Part shown: one piece after another, positions 1 through 11,031 of the stretch
Position numbering within the stretch: position 1 is the first letter of the stretch
Layout of the letters: the number at the start of each line of letters is the position of its first letter
Origin: Raphanus sativus
Lineage: Eukaryota; Streptophyta; Magnoliopsida; Brassicales; Brassicaceae
Reading direction: 5' to 3'
DNA: 64,000 bases
Assembly (NCBI RefSeq): GCF_000801105.2
Contig: NC_079515.1
Span: forward strand, 35,797,407 to 35,861,406
Translations under genes and position numbers: made by a program
The notes under the pieces: generated by a model
Told to the model about the DNA's origin: nothing
The model's database searches: none
The model's input: the letters and a program-made list of their open reading frames with translations, nothing else

Positions 1-307
1 TAAAAAAATATTAAGTGAAATGAAATATTTCTACAGTCACACCAACTAAACACAACTAAAATTTGATCATTTATTTTTGGTCATCATCTTATATAATTTC
101 CAATAACAAAATTATCAGATATTTGAATTTTTTTTTTTTGAAATTCATAAAACAGAAAAAATAAATTATTGAGAATAATTTTATAATCGTCTAACTACTT
201 ATATTTTTATAACAGATAATATTTATATATCGAAAATAAACATACAAAATATATAATAAAAACTAAAATTTAAACAAAAACTCGGGCGTAGCCCGGGCCG
301 ACCCTAG
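1..307 (+). mobile_element. Helitron 3' terminus (partial, runs off the left edge)
   Basis: A GC-rich hairpin (cgggc-gta-gcccg, 283-295) lies just before a CTAG terminus at 304-307, followed by a host T. This is the usual 3' end of plant Helitrons: a short hairpin, then CTRR, inserted between A and T. The 5' end is not in the window. The preceding 280 bases are AT-rich and show no gene. Confidence 0.55.
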
Positions 308-520
308 TTGTAAATATTTGATGACTTATTTGGGCTTTTATGTACAGAAATGCCGACTTTTTAAATGGGCCTGTAGCATTTGGCCCAATTAAAAGGCTCA
401 TGTCGATATTTGAATAAACTGTTACATGAAAGCCTTTTAGCAAGAAATTCAAATGGACGCATGTTGCATGCAAGAAGAGATAACTGTAGATACCCAAGAA
501 AGGAGGAAACAAAATAAAAA

Positions 521-522
<2 letters not shown>

Positions 523-552
<30 letters not shown>

Positions 553-553
553 G

Positions 554-601
<48 letters not shown>
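523..601 (-). tRNA. tRNA-Leu (anticodon UAG)
   Basis: Read on the minus strand this folds as a complete tRNA of 79 nt. The 7-bp acceptor stem (GACAGTT with AGCTGTC) closes with one G-T pair. Box A (GCCGAGTGGTC) and box B (GGTTCAAATCC) are intact. The 5-bp anticodon stem CCAGA/TCTGG encloses the loop TTTAGGC, giving anticodon TAG. A short variable arm (TCCGCAAGGGC) makes it class II, as expected for leucine. No intron or CCA is encoded, as is normal for nuclear plant tRNA genes. Confidence 0.93.
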
Positions 602-1638
602 GTTGTTTGTTAATACCTTTTTTTTTATCTCATGTACAAACCTTAGTTAAACTTTGGCTATTAAATTTGGACAATGATTCGATAATATAAAACTCTTGTA
701 TGAAATAGGCCTTTCTTATAAGAATTGACATATTTAAAACTATTGAGAACCTATTATATTCTTGGGTATGAGATCGATGTACTGAGAAGTCACCCTTGAC
801 CCTTCTTTGGGCTATATACTTATATCAAATGTATGATCTACAAAACATCAGTAATCTCATCATGACGATGTCTCTATTTGTGCCGAACTCTTCCTCCACC
901 TGCTTTTTTCATTAGCACCACCCAGAAGCTGTATACATCCCTCCTCTGGTCCACGGCCCTAGTATATGCGAATTATGTGTGGACAACATTTAAACTATAT
1001 CAACCCTTTTTCATAAAAAAACATTTGAACTATATCAACTAAGACTAGTTTCATCACTGAAGATTTACATGCAAGGAATTTGAATCTTGAGAAGCAAGAA
1101 ACTGGAATGGCCTTGAGTTCAAATCCCCGCATATCATGCGAAGAAGTTCGGTTTGAGGGTCTACTGTCAATAGACAAAGGAAATGTAACTCGGATAGTCT
1201 TAATTTCAATCCTCCAGATAGATAAGAAGAACCATATCAAGGGCCATTATAATGTCTTGTGCTTTGTATTGGACAAAGTTCTAAAAGCAAGGTGACTGAG
1301 ATGTCATTAAACAAAAATAAAATATCATTAAAATATAACTGAATTGGAAATTAGATTTATATTTGTGGTCATTTTCCAAAATGATAAAATTTAACATTTA
1401 AAATTTCAATCATGATATCAAGATAGTAATGCTCCAAATCTCCAAGATAGTAAAAATCCAATGAATACTAAGAATAGAAATGCACCGTTGACTATATCTT
1501 TCTTATATAGAGAGTATGTTATTACGGTCCTCTTTTAGTTTTGGAAATAACAGCAGTTTGTTTCCTTTGTTCGTTTTTTGAGAAAGATTTGTTTCCTTTG
1601 TTACTAACCAAAGTTGTTAACTATTCCAAAATATGAAA
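602..1638. other. Intergenic, no gene recognised
   Basis: AT-rich spacer between the tRNA and the CAP gene. Short open frames near 1000-1290 have no recognisable domains. A sequence like a tRNA B box near 1110-1121 (gagttcaaatcc) hints at an old SINE, but no A box or target-site duplication could be fixed. Confidence 0.5.
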
Positions 1639-1646
1639 TATAAATA
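1639..1646 (+). promoter_or_regulatory. Likely TATA box of the CAP gene
   Basis: The sequence TATAAATA lies 54 bases before the start codon of the CAP/PR-1-like gene. It is a reasonable core-promoter position for a short plant 5' UTR. Confidence 0.4.
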
Positions 1647-1700
1647 CTACTATGAACTCCTAAGCTTCATCACCATCACGTAATCAACTTGTAATGAACA

Positions 1701-2207
1701 ATGTCTCTAGTCAAAAGACTCAAACCCAGCATCTTATTTCTCTTTGCAATCGTTCTTTCCTGTAACTTCATTCTTCCATCTTTTTCCCAAGACTGGAAAC
1801 AAGAATTCCTAGATGAACATAACGAAGCCCGGAACGAGGTTGGGCTAGAGCCATTTGTTTGGGACGAAGAGGTCGCTGCTTACGCCTCGAGCTACGCAAA
1901 CCAGAGAGTCAGTGACTGTGCCATGGTCCATTCGAATGGACCATTTGGAGAGAACATTGCGTGGAGTAGTGGAGATATGTCAGCTGGAGATGCTTCGGAA
2001 ATGTGGATCGACGAGAAGAAGTACTACGACTATGATAGCAACACTTGTAATGATCCAAACGGTGGTACTTGTCTGCATTACACACAAGTGGTTTGGAGAA
2101 ATAGTCTTCGATTGGGATGTTCTAAAGTTGTGTGTCACAGTGGTGGTACTTTTATTATATGCAATTATGATCCTCCTGGTAATTACAATGGAGAAAAACC
2201 ATACTAA
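1701..2207 (+). CDS. Secreted CAP-domain protein, PR-1-like
   Basis: Single-exon gene of 168 residues. Residues 1-29 form a hydrophobic signal peptide ending near PSFSQ, so the mature protein begins near DWKQEFLDEHNEAR, the opening CAP helix. The family signatures follow in order: GPFGENIAW around residue 90, HYTQVVWRNSLRLGCSKVVC (the CAP1 signature) around 127-145, and ICNYDPPGNYNGEKPY (CAP2) at the C terminus. The cysteines of the PR-1 fold are present. Plant PR-1 proteins are apoplastic and stress- or pathogen-related, and some bind sterols; the precise role of this paralogue is unknown. Gene order suggests the At3g19690 orthologue. The length is typical and I see no damage. Confidence 0.93.
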   Translation: MSLVKRLKPSILFLFAIVLSCNFILPSFSQDWKQEFLDEHNEARNEVGLEPFVWDEEVAAYASSYANQRVSDCAMVHSNGPFGENIAWSSGDMSAGDASEMWIDEKKYYDYDSNTCNDPNGGTCLHYTQVVWRNSLRLGCSKVVCHSGGTFIICNYDPPGNYNGEKPY

Positions 2208-2461
2208 TGGTTTTTTAAAAAAATGATATAAAGAAATAATTAATCTTCACAAGTTTCTTTTTTTTTGTTTATAAGAAATTAAAAAGAATAAAATGATGAG
2301 ATTAGAAGATGTTACACTGTCATTTTTATTAGCCATACATGAAATATATAAACAATTTATATTGGCTGGCTAGAGTCCTAGCTAACAACACTACCTCACA
2401 AAAATAAAAACATTTCACAGAAGACAACTCATGAATTGGTAAAACGACAAATCAATACACG

Positions 2462-3811
2462 TCAAACGACACCAAGCTGGCTTTGCTGTCTTAACTCTTT
2501 CCTTAGCTTATGAGAGAACAGCTTGCAAGCGTCCAAACTGAGATCCACCGCCGCAGCTAACGCCACGTGCGCTGCTGCATCCTCCGTGCATGTCACGTGC
2601 GACACGCCAACTTCTACCTCCGGTTTGCTCCGTTTCCCGACGCCTTCCACCGAAGCCGACATCACGAACCCTCTCTTTTGCGCCGGGTGCTGGGGCAGTA
2701 GATATCCAAAATCCGACCCGGATCCTGATCCTGCTCCCGACCCGATGCTAGATCCGGACCCGAGATCACAGCTTCCCTGAGGACTCGTTGTTGACGGCGT
2801 AGAAACCGCCGTGTTTGTCCCGCCCGTGGCGTCGATAACGAAACTCCCGCCATTTTTCAAACTAACAGAGGACGACGTGGAGACCTCAGCGGCGACTCCG
2901 TCCTGGAAGAGCTCGAAACGGTAACCAAGCGCGTCGGAGTAACCAGCTTCGAGCCACGCCTCTAGCCGTCCCCACGGCTTCCACGTGCGACAACGACCGT
3001 CGGGTCTGAGAATGAGCCACGCGCCGGGACTTGATCGCGTCACGCGGTTCGAACCGGGAGATGGAACGAATGGTGTGACCATGGATGCCATCGCTACGGG
3101 TGAGCCGGAGAGATCATGCACAGTAACCGACCAACCTTTTCTCTCTTTCGACGGCTGTTGTTCCTTTTCCGACGATACGCAACTTCTCGATGAGATTGAT
3201 TCGGAGCTGATCCTCGCGGCGAACTCGCAAGTGAACACGGCTTGTCTCGTGTTTCCTTGCACTTGGAAAACCTGAGGGCTGCACTCCGGCTCGCTGTCGA
3301 ATTGAAACACGAATCTCGGGTCGGGTTCAACCCGTACGGTAAAATGGAGCTCCGGAACAGATCCAGTTTTATTCCTCCCTTTCTTGGATCCCAAGGCAAC
3401 CCATCCGTTGTGTGCCACGCACGTTTTCGTCTCCGCCGCTTTCAAATCCAGCCGAACCTCGAACCGACCTAGTAACTTCTCACTCGCTGAAGCGAGTCCA
3501 CACGACGCGCCGGTTACGCCGTCACTTCGTGAGTAGGTCTCGACGGAGAGGACAGTCAACTTGGTCTTCGTCAAAGAAGCATCTATCTGAGCTTTGTTTA
3601 CACTGAAGTAAGCAGCGACGGTGGAGGAACGAGTGTCGGATTCAGATTCGGTTTGGAAGATAACCGGAGCAGAAACAATCTGGCGAGGGAAACTATTGAA
3701 TTTGATTTTGCAGTAGCAATGTGGAGGTGAAACTGACTGTTCGGACAACGAAGACGGAAACCTAACGGCCAAGTTTCCGACTATGATCCGTACGAAAGAG
3801 CACGGATCCAT
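2462..3811 (-). CDS. DUF1005 family protein
   Basis: Intronless gene of 449 residues, tail to tail with the CAP gene. The start MDPCSFVRIIVGNLAVRFP is the characteristic N terminus of the plant-specific DUF1005 family, which includes the Arabidopsis ABIOTIC STRESS GENE 1 group. It continues with CYCKIKFNSFPRQ, then a central block rich in charged residues and a Gly/Ser-rich stretch near residues 345-370 (SSIGSGAGSGSGS). The C terminus, DLSLDACKLFSHKLRKELRQQ, matches the conserved family end. No enzymatic motif is visible and the biochemical role is unknown. Position suggests the At3g19680 orthologue. Base composition is noticeably more GC-rich than the surroundings. Confidence 0.9.
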   Translation of the reverse strand: MDPCSFVRIIVGNLAVRFPSSLSEQSVSPPHCYCKIKFNSFPRQIVSAPVIFQTESESDTRSSTVAAYFSVNKAQIDASLTKTKLTVLSVETYSRSDGVTGASCGLASASEKLLGRFEVRLDLKAAETKTCVAHNGWVALGSKKGRNKTGSVPELHFTVRVEPDPRFVFQFDSEPECSPQVFQVQGNTRQAVFTCEFAARISSESISSRSCVSSEKEQQPSKERKGWSVTVHDLSGSPVAMASMVTPFVPSPGSNRVTRSSPGAWLILRPDGRCRTWKPWGRLEAWLEAGYSDALGYRFELFQDGVAAEVSTSSSVSLKNGGSFVIDATGGTNTAVSTPSTTSPQGSCDLGSGSSIGSGAGSGSGSDFGYLLPQHPAQKRGFVMSASVEGVGKRSKPEVEVGVSHVTCTEDAAAHVALAAAVDLSLDACKLFSHKLRKELRQQSQLGVV

Positions 3812-3855
3812 TTGACTTTAGTTAGATTGGATTCTCAAACGCCCTGATCGAATTT

Positions 3856-3859
<4 letters not shown>

Positions 3860-3908
<49 letters not shown>
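3860..3908. repeat. (GA)n microsatellite in the 5' leader of the DUF1005 gene
   Basis: An uninterrupted GA dinucleotide run of about 49 bases lies about 50 bases upstream of the DUF1005 start. On the gene's strand it reads as (CT)n. Such CT/GA tracts are frequent in plant 5' UTRs and core promoters and often vary in length. Confidence 0.9.
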
Positions 3909-3910
<2 letters not shown>

Positions 3911-4467
3911 AAAGACACTGGTTTGAGGTTGAATGAACGAAAGATGATGAGTGAAGAGATATAGGGAGAAGAAGGTATAGAAATGGAAAGAGTTGAAAGA
4001 GACACAGGCTGGAAGATAGCTGCGTAATCTATTCTATTAATTCTTCAGCATGACCTATTAATAAAATGTTGTGTCTAATTAATTATTTCCATATTTTATT
4101 CTTCCAAAAATGAAATATATTATAACTTCTTCTTTCCCTTTTTTTTTAACGGCATAACTTCCCCATTCCTATATTCTAGGAATCTGAAACTAATTTATAC
4201 TAATAAAAATTCATGAAATAATATAGAATAATAGTAATTAATTTAATATTTATTAAGAACTATTGTCTGCATATATTAAACGGCAGTTAATAAAAGAAGC
4301 CAAACGACAATTTTTCTATTGATAATAAAGAATAAATAGTAGGTTTAAAATTCAACATTTTCAAGACTTACTAATTATTTATTAATAATTGTTAATATTT
4401 TTTAAAATAAACCACTAAAAATCAAGTTGAAATAATAGATGTTTAGATCAACAAAATTAAACCATAA

Positions 4468-4932
4468 CTAGATTCTGACCCGCCTTTTAAAGGACGGATA
4501 TATTTTTTGTTTTACTATAATTCTCATATTTGTGTTTTTTTGTGGTTATATTTGTATTTTTCTTTGTAATTATATCTATTCTATTAATTCTCATATTTTA
4601 ATAGTATTGACTAGATTCGGATTCGCCTTTAAAAGAGCTGGTATATTTTTTTGTTTTACATATTTTAGAAATTTAATTTTTATATTTATGTTTTTAATCA
4701 TATTTATATTTTTCTTTGTATAATATTTCTTTTAAATAATTAATAAGAGGTTTTAATAATTATTGTAAAATAATTTGACCATACATATATCAATAGGTCA
4801 TATTCCTATTTTAGTATATTGATATTATATAATAAAAAAACGTAAATAAAAACATAAATATAAAAATTAAATTTATAAAAAAATGTAAAACAAAAAATAT
4901 ACCCGCCCTTCTAAGGGCGGATCAAAATCTAG
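4468..4932. mobile_element. Back-to-back Helitron 3' ends (inverted, with a third internal end)
   Basis: A minus-strand Helitron 3' end (hairpin, then CTAG) sits at 4468 and a plus-strand end at 4932 (cccgcccttctaagggcgg, then atcaaaatCTAG). The two flanks mirror each other over tens of bases (tatattttttgttttac on both sides). A second minus-strand-type end begins at 4611. Each CTAG has an A or T at the host side, as Helitron insertion requires. Either several ends were captured or this is a small inverted-repeat derivative. There is no coding capacity. Confidence 0.55.
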
Positions 4933-5178
4933 TGTATATTAAAATTGCATTTTTTTTTCTTGGTGAACAAATGGCAATAGATTTTGATTTTTGATTTTAT
5001 AAAAATACAGATTTTGTGGGGTCAAGGCAAAAACTTGCACCTATGGAGTTCCAGAGTGGCAGAGGGATTCTCTTTTTTTTTCTTTTCCAAACGTTCTTTT
5101 GAACATTTTGCCAAACGTTTCCAAATTGTAGTACGTGTGTGATTCATGCAATCGTCGCTTAGTCAACGCCAAAAATAA

Positions 5179-6042
5179 GAACAAAACTTACCTTCACCCC
5201 CTAAGGTGAATTTCTACATTCACTCACCAATAAGAATTAGTTAATTGAGATTTGATATCTCTTAAAAAAGGAAACCAAATAATAAGAATTTAATGAAATA
5301 AAATTATGTTTTTAGATAAATAAAAAATAGTAGCAATTATAAAATTTTTTTTTTTTAGTATTGATAAATCCGTCAAAAATACTAAACCCTAAACTCTAAA
5401 TTCTAAATACTAAACCCTAAATTCTAAATACTAAACCCTAAACCCTTAGGGAAAGCCTGAACCCTTGGGCAAATCCTATACCCTAAATCGTTAATCTTAA
5501 ACCCTAAACCCTTAATCATAAACCATAATATTAAACCCTAAATTCTAAACACGAAACCCTAAACCCTAAACTCTTTGACAAATATTAAATCATATACTCT
5601 TAATCCTAAACCATAAACCATTTTGGAATTTAGGATTTAAGGTTTAGTATTAGAAGTTATGATTTAGGGTTTAGGGATTAAGATTTAATTTATGATTTAA
5701 GGTTTGGTTTAAATTTAAGGGTTTAGGGTATAGGATTTGCCCAAGGGTTCAGGCTTTCCCTAAGGGTTTAGGGTTTAGTATTTAGAACTTAGGGTTTAGG
5801 GTTTATAATTTAGGGTTTAGGGTTTAGGGTTTAGTATTTTCTGACGGATTTATCGATATTAAAAAGAATGTATTTTTTTAATGATTACTACTATTTTTTA
5901 TTTATCTAAAAACATAATTTTATTTCATTAAATCATTATTACTTGGTTTCCTTTTTAAAGAGATATCAAATCTCAATTAACTAATTCCTATTGGTGGGTG
6001 AATGTAGAGGTTCACCTTAGGGGGTGAACCTAAGTTTTGTTC
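5179..6042. mobile_element. MULE-like MITE with telomere-like filling
   Basis: An 864-bp element bounded by a perfect 9-bp target-site duplication, CAAAAATAA (5170-5178 and 6043-6051). The long terminal inverted repeats begin GAACAAAACTTA and continue TTCACCCCCTAAGG. The arms match for roughly 200 bases, through the bases reading gacggatttat near the centre. The interior is a degenerate array of aaaccctaa units in the left half and ttagggttt units in the right half, making the whole element a giant imperfect palindrome. Nine-base duplications are typical of Mutator-like elements. It encodes no protein. Confidence 0.8.
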
Positions 6043-9000
6043 CAAAAATAATTGTTTTATGGGATTTTTTTTTTGTTTGAAACTTTGATTTCTTATGGGA
6101 TTTGCCAATTGGATACAAGGGAATGATATCAAAACAAATACTTTAAAAACCGTTATCAGTAAATAAATAATAAAGAGAAAATGATATTTATTCAGCTAAA
6201 TTTTATAGTCGGTAGATACACGACAAGGATTAAATAATTTATGTTAATTTGATATGATGTTGGACCGGAGTAATTATGAAACACCGTGGACGTTAGAGGT
6301 TAGTCGATGCCATTGGATACCAAAGTGGGGTCTGAGATAAGCAAAATGCACCATCCCTTCACGCAATCTTATAATTGTCGACCTCTGTTAACCACTTAGA
6401 GATGAGAGATGATGAGAGATGAGCTGGCCTCAAAGTGAAGAACGTGTGTATTTAGTTGGCATCATCTTCAGTGGAAGACTGCTTATAATTTGAATTCAGT
6501 CAAATCTTATATCATTTCCTTTTACTTTTTCTACTAAATAATTAAGTAACGAAACATAAATATTAAAATTGCATTATCGTTTCTTTAATTAATTTCTGTC
6601 GGGTTGCACTGTCACAACACGTATGGTTTCATTTCTTCAAATTAATTCAACTTTTTATAATTTTTATTCATGGGTTTATGTTAATTGTTAAGCGATGAAT
6701 TAGTTGAGAATAATTAGAAGTTTGACATATAAAGAGGATAAGTGAAGTCAAATGAGTAAGAAGACCATTCTGTACTACAGAGAGGATCTTGAGGAGACTC
6801 TCGAGCCACAGCTGTATGGCCATCCACATAGAACCAAAACACTATTTTCATTATTTTACTTTAGATCAAAATGTATTATCAAAATCGTCATTCATAGTCA
6901 TATGACAGCTAGGGACACATGCGTGGAAGTTATATGTATCCAACTTTCAATTTTCTAAAAGAAAGGCGACACATGCGTACGTGGAAGTTAAATCATTAGA
7001 TCCTAAAAAATAACAATATTCATATAAAAGTTTTCTTCTTTTCATATAAACTATGACTAAGCTAATACAGTAAAAATGTAAGGTTGAATGAAATTTCACT
7101 GCTAAAAAAAGAACTGAATTAACACCTGAACAAAATTAACTTCATAGGACACGACGATTAGGGCAACTGGGCATATCTAGCAGTCCTAGGCAATAAGATA
7201 TTCTCTCTTTGTAACAGACACACAGAAGTCTCAGCACAGATAATAGGTTTCGATTGGGAATTAGACGGTTGAGACTTTTACTCTTTGTAAAGATATGATG
7301 GATAAATATGCGGAAGCCGGAATTGAAATCGGTTTCGTACCCGAAGGTGAATTATATCTCTTTTTTTGTTACTTATTATCTGTTGATATATACTGATCTC
7401 TATTGATATCTATATATACAGTAGTTGAAGGGGGTTACATATACGAGAGGTAATTTGATGCTATTGGACAACTAGTTATGTATGTGCATTGGACAATCCT
7501 GGAGAATCGAATTTGATGCTACTCTCAAAAGACATCAAACAAGACACATATTTACTTACATTTTTGCATATGCATTATTGCTATATTCTTTTAGGGGAGC
7601 CTTTATCAGAGTTTACAGTTCCTTCTGATAGTGCCGAATGGATTTGGAGAAGCCTATCAGATTGAGGAAACCCTGGCCTACAAAGCTAAAGCTCACAAGG
7701 GGATGTCACTAAGCGCTTATAAAGACAAATCTCTAAAATTGCATCTTTGTAATCTACCTAAGTGGAAATAAGAAAATGTTAAGATGCTTTAGTAAATTTA
7801 TGTAGACAGGGGTTGTACTCTTGGTTGAAGATTTACTTGAACAAAGTTGAAAAATGTCTGACACATCAATCCTCAATATCCTGCAACAACCCGTTGGTTT
7901 ATGCATCATTTTAGATGGGAACATTATAGATTTTGATGCTCAATAATTGGGGAAAGACTAAGATGTCGCATTGCCACATCAGCCTACAAGCCCAAACCCA
8001 CACGTAGCCAACAAAAATCTGGTATCTTTCTGCAATATTGCTCTCAGCATCCCACAGGAAATCCCCAGCTCATGCTTTAGAACGGGGCGTTGTAGATAAA
8101 TTATGGGTGGATAATGGGCAGCCCTGAGTTCGTCTGTATGTGGCTTATATAACTCGGTTCAAACCAAATGCAAAGTTAGGAAAAGAAGAAAAAAAGAGTA
8201 AAACTTTGGAAGGTAGTTGGGCGGTCATTGTTGTGTTAACTAAAAATCAGGTAGTGAGTAGGTGTGTAGTTTTCTTTGTGCTATAGTGTAGATTCTAGCG
8301 TACTTAGAAATAGATGATAGAGTAGATGTTGTATATTGAAGGAAGTAGTTGAAAGAGAATACAGTACAATGTAGATTTTGATAATAGGAGACAAATGCTA
8401 AAATTTTAGATAATTTGATCTGTTAACTTTCAGAACGAAAAAGAAAAAGTAGATTAATTAGTATGCTACGTTGGTAGATGGATGCATAGCAGTATATTAT
8501 GTAATTTATGTTCAGTAGATTATTGTGTTCTTAGTGGATTTTCTATTCTAAGTTATCGTAGATGGTAGATGAGATGTATTAACATTTGCAGACTAATTTT
8601 GATAGTGCTCTTTCCACAATAATTTTATCAAAAGAAATATTTTCTTTAACTTCACATGTATGTTAATATCATTTTTTTGTATTTTTGTTCTTTTTGACTT
8701 TTCAGTAAGTCAATATATTAATATAATTTTTTTAAAGAATGTAAGAATACAATATGTCTAAAAGTAACAAACATTATTTTTGTCCTAAGGAGATAATATA
8801 TGAGATTAGTTGTCCCCTATTACCAAAATTCCCATGTTTTTTACCGATAGTCCAGTTTCAGTGAATAATACGGAATTTCTGGTTGAAATTTTTTTTTTTT
8901 AATCGCAAATGAGAAATAAATGTTTTTTTTGGCACTGACAATTCATGAAGATAATTATTTATTATGAGTTTGTAATTCACAACAATTCAAAATATAAAAT

Positions 9001-9600
9001 TTAAATAAAAATTGTCAAAAGGCCATAAAAACTTAAGTTAACATTTTACAAAAAAAATTACAGGCCATTAAAGTTTATGTTTTAGAAAGTGAACACAAGC
9101 CATATACAAGAAAAAAAACTAGAGTTTAAGGAGGGGTGGTCCTTTCAAGCCAATTTTGCATCATGACAAACTATAGAACACTGTTTTTTGGTATCACAAA
9201 GAGGAAATTCGGTTCCTAAGGGGATTACCATGGTGACGTCTGCTGTTTCTCTCCCGCCATAGGATGTGGATGGTAGCTTGGAAAGCTAAATCTCTCAAGT
9301 AGAGTCTTTCATAAAAAAATATAATAAAAGAACTTTTCAAAAATTTGAAATACTTATGTCAAAGCTTTTCAGATAAGAGATTTTAGCATGAATATCTCAA
9401 AATTATAAGAAACTTTCAAACTAAATATTAATACTTTTTGATGGACAAAAAAATATATATAAAAAAGAAGGAATGTCACTTCTAATAAATCCTAGCATGA
9501 AACTTGTCCTATTTTATAAAAGAGAAATCATATAGTTGTTATTTTTACAATATGTATATATATATAAACTATTTTTTCTTTCATCAAACCTATTTTCCAA
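6043..9600. other. Intergenic, no gene recognised
   Basis: About 3.5 kb of AT-rich DNA with only short open frames. Pieces near 7290-7340 and 7595-7720 have somewhat gene-like composition (for example a frame reading MMDKYAEAGIEIGFVPEG), but they do not join into a recognisable protein. This is probably decayed gene or transposon sequence. Confidence 0.45.
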
Positions 9601-9797
9601 CAGAAAAAGCTTTCATTCTTGGACAAAACCCAAATTTTCCTTGTATCCACCTTCTACATAGAATCTTGCATCAGTTTTAATTTAATCAAGGTTAAATCAT
9701 ATTTACAATTTTAATTTAAGTTATAACTGATGAGGCTTTGCTCGAAAGTAAAACATAGTTTCATTATTTAAACTCAGAAAATCACCTTCTACACTTA
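9600..9797. repeat. Left part of a duplicated 3' flank of the repeat-protein gene
   Basis: This stretch (for example caccttctacatagaatc, then a long matching run to cttctacactta) corresponds to 15190-15340, the stop codon and 3' flank of the repeat-protein gene at 14.1 kb. The match resumes at 11032 after a transposon. The coding repeats themselves are absent here. Confidence 0.75.
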
Positions 9798-9980
9798 GGG
9801 GGATGTATTCAACTAAGAGTTTTAAGTGATTTGTATTAAAATGACAAATTTACTGTTATTCAAACGTGAATTTTAAAAAACACTTTAAAATCCAGTGTTA
9901 TTGAACTTGACATTTTATAAAACACTCTGAAATCCACTGTTATTGAACAATATTTAAGTTGGAGATTTTAGAGTACTTAA

Positions 9981-10346
9981 GGGGGGTGTATTCAACTGAG
10001 AGTTTCAGGTGATTTGTATTAAAATGACAAATCCACTGTTATTCAAACATGAATTTTAAAAACTCATTTAAAATCCACTGTTATTGAACTTGACATTTCG
10101 TAAAGTACTCTGAAATCCACTGTTATTAAAAATATTTTAAGTTGTGGGATTTTAAAGTTTTGAGGTGATTTTAGGGTGTTTGGGTGGAGTTTCTTAGTTA
10201 AAAAAATAAAACTCAAATCCCATTGTTTTAGGTGATATTCTAGAGTAGTTTAAAAAAAATCACCTAAATCTCTGCAACTTATTAAAATCATCTAAAACTC
10301 CATTAAAAACCAAATCACATCAAATGCTAAATTGAATACATCCCCC
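9981..10346. mobile_element. Second PIF/Harbinger-like MITE nested in the first
   Basis: A complete 366-bp copy of the same family lies inside the outer element. It starts GGGGGGTGTATTCAAC, ends TTGAATACATCCCCC, and is flanked by TAA on both sides (9978-9980 and 10347-10349). Its first 170 bases closely match the first 180 bases of the outer copy. Confidence 0.8.
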
Positions 10347-10424
10347 TAAGTGTTTCTAGAGTGTTTGAGGAGAGTTCCTTAGTTATAAAAATAAAAATCC
10401 AAATCCCACTATTTTAGATGAGAT

Positions 10425-10914
10425 CAGTGGCGGACCCAGAAATATTTTTTACCGGTGTCATAAATTAATTTAATAATTTAAAATTAAATATTATTGAAAA
10501 TATTTATTATATATATTATAGATTTTAACATATTTTATTTTGTGAAAACTGTTATCAGTTTTTTAATTAAAAAAAAACATATGTTGAATTTGGGTTTTAG
10601 AAGCCCACATATATAAACAAACAAATAATTCGATTAAATTTTAAGTTAAGCCCAAAAAGAACATACAGACTAAACTAAATTTAAGACCCAACAGAAAAAA
10701 AGTTAATCTAAAACATGGGCTTTCAGCCCGATTTAAAAAAAAAAACAAGTTAAATAGGTGCAGGCAGGGTTCGAACCAAGATTTTGGGGGTGTCAGAAGT
10801 AAGCATGTTAACCAATTCTGCTGCTGTCGACATACGACTACACGTTACAAATGAAAGTTAAATTATTTAAGGGGTGTCAGCTGACACCCTACCCTACACG
10901 TGGGTCCGCCTCTG
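10425..10914. mobile_element. hAT-like non-autonomous element nested in the MITE
   Basis: A 490-bp element flanked by the perfect 8-bp duplication GATGAGAT (10417-10424 and 10915-10922). The ends are inverted: CAGTGGCGGACCCA at the left and TGGGTCCGCCTCTG at the right, one mismatch apart. Eight-base duplications and CA-G ends indicate the hAT superfamily. There is no transposase. It was inserted into the right half of the outer MITE. Confidence 0.82.
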
Positions 10915-11031
10915 GATGAGATTTTAGAGTGTTTTAACAAAAATCACATCAAATTTCCTAATTCTCTTGCAATCATTTCAAAACTCATTAAAAATCAAAT
11001 CACTTCAAATTTCAGATTCAATACATCCCCC

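Larger units (their letters stand above)
9798..11031. mobile_element. PIF/Harbinger-like MITE (outer element of a nest)
   Basis: Terminal inverted repeats begin GGGGGATGTATTCAA at 9798 and the mirrored end TTCAATACATCCCCC is at 11031, flanked by TTA on both sides (9795-9797 and 11032-11034). A 3-bp TTA/TAA duplication with G-rich inverted ends is typical of PIF/Harbinger (Tourist-type) MITEs. The related sequence at about 15335-15350 holds the uninterrupted site (cttctacacttagacattta), which confirms both edges. The element was later split by the insertions at 9981-10346 and 10425-10914. Confidence 0.82.

Noticed and set aside
1060..1210. SINE or LINE remnant before the CAP gene
   Set aside because: Only a B-box-like word is visible, with no A box, tail or duplication.
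2523..3606. Several open frames on both strands inside the DUF1005 gene
   Set aside because: They are shadows of a GC-richer coding region. Only the 449-codon minus-strand frame matches a known family.
5376..5840. Telomere-like repeats as a sign of a chromosome end or fusion
   Set aside because: They lie within inverted ends bounded by a 9-bp target duplication, and a related element occurs elsewhere in the window, so a transposon explains them.
5161..6051. CRISPR-like or bacterial features in the short repeats
   Set aside because: The repeats are degenerate and inverted and the window is clearly plant nuclear DNA; there are no regular spacers.
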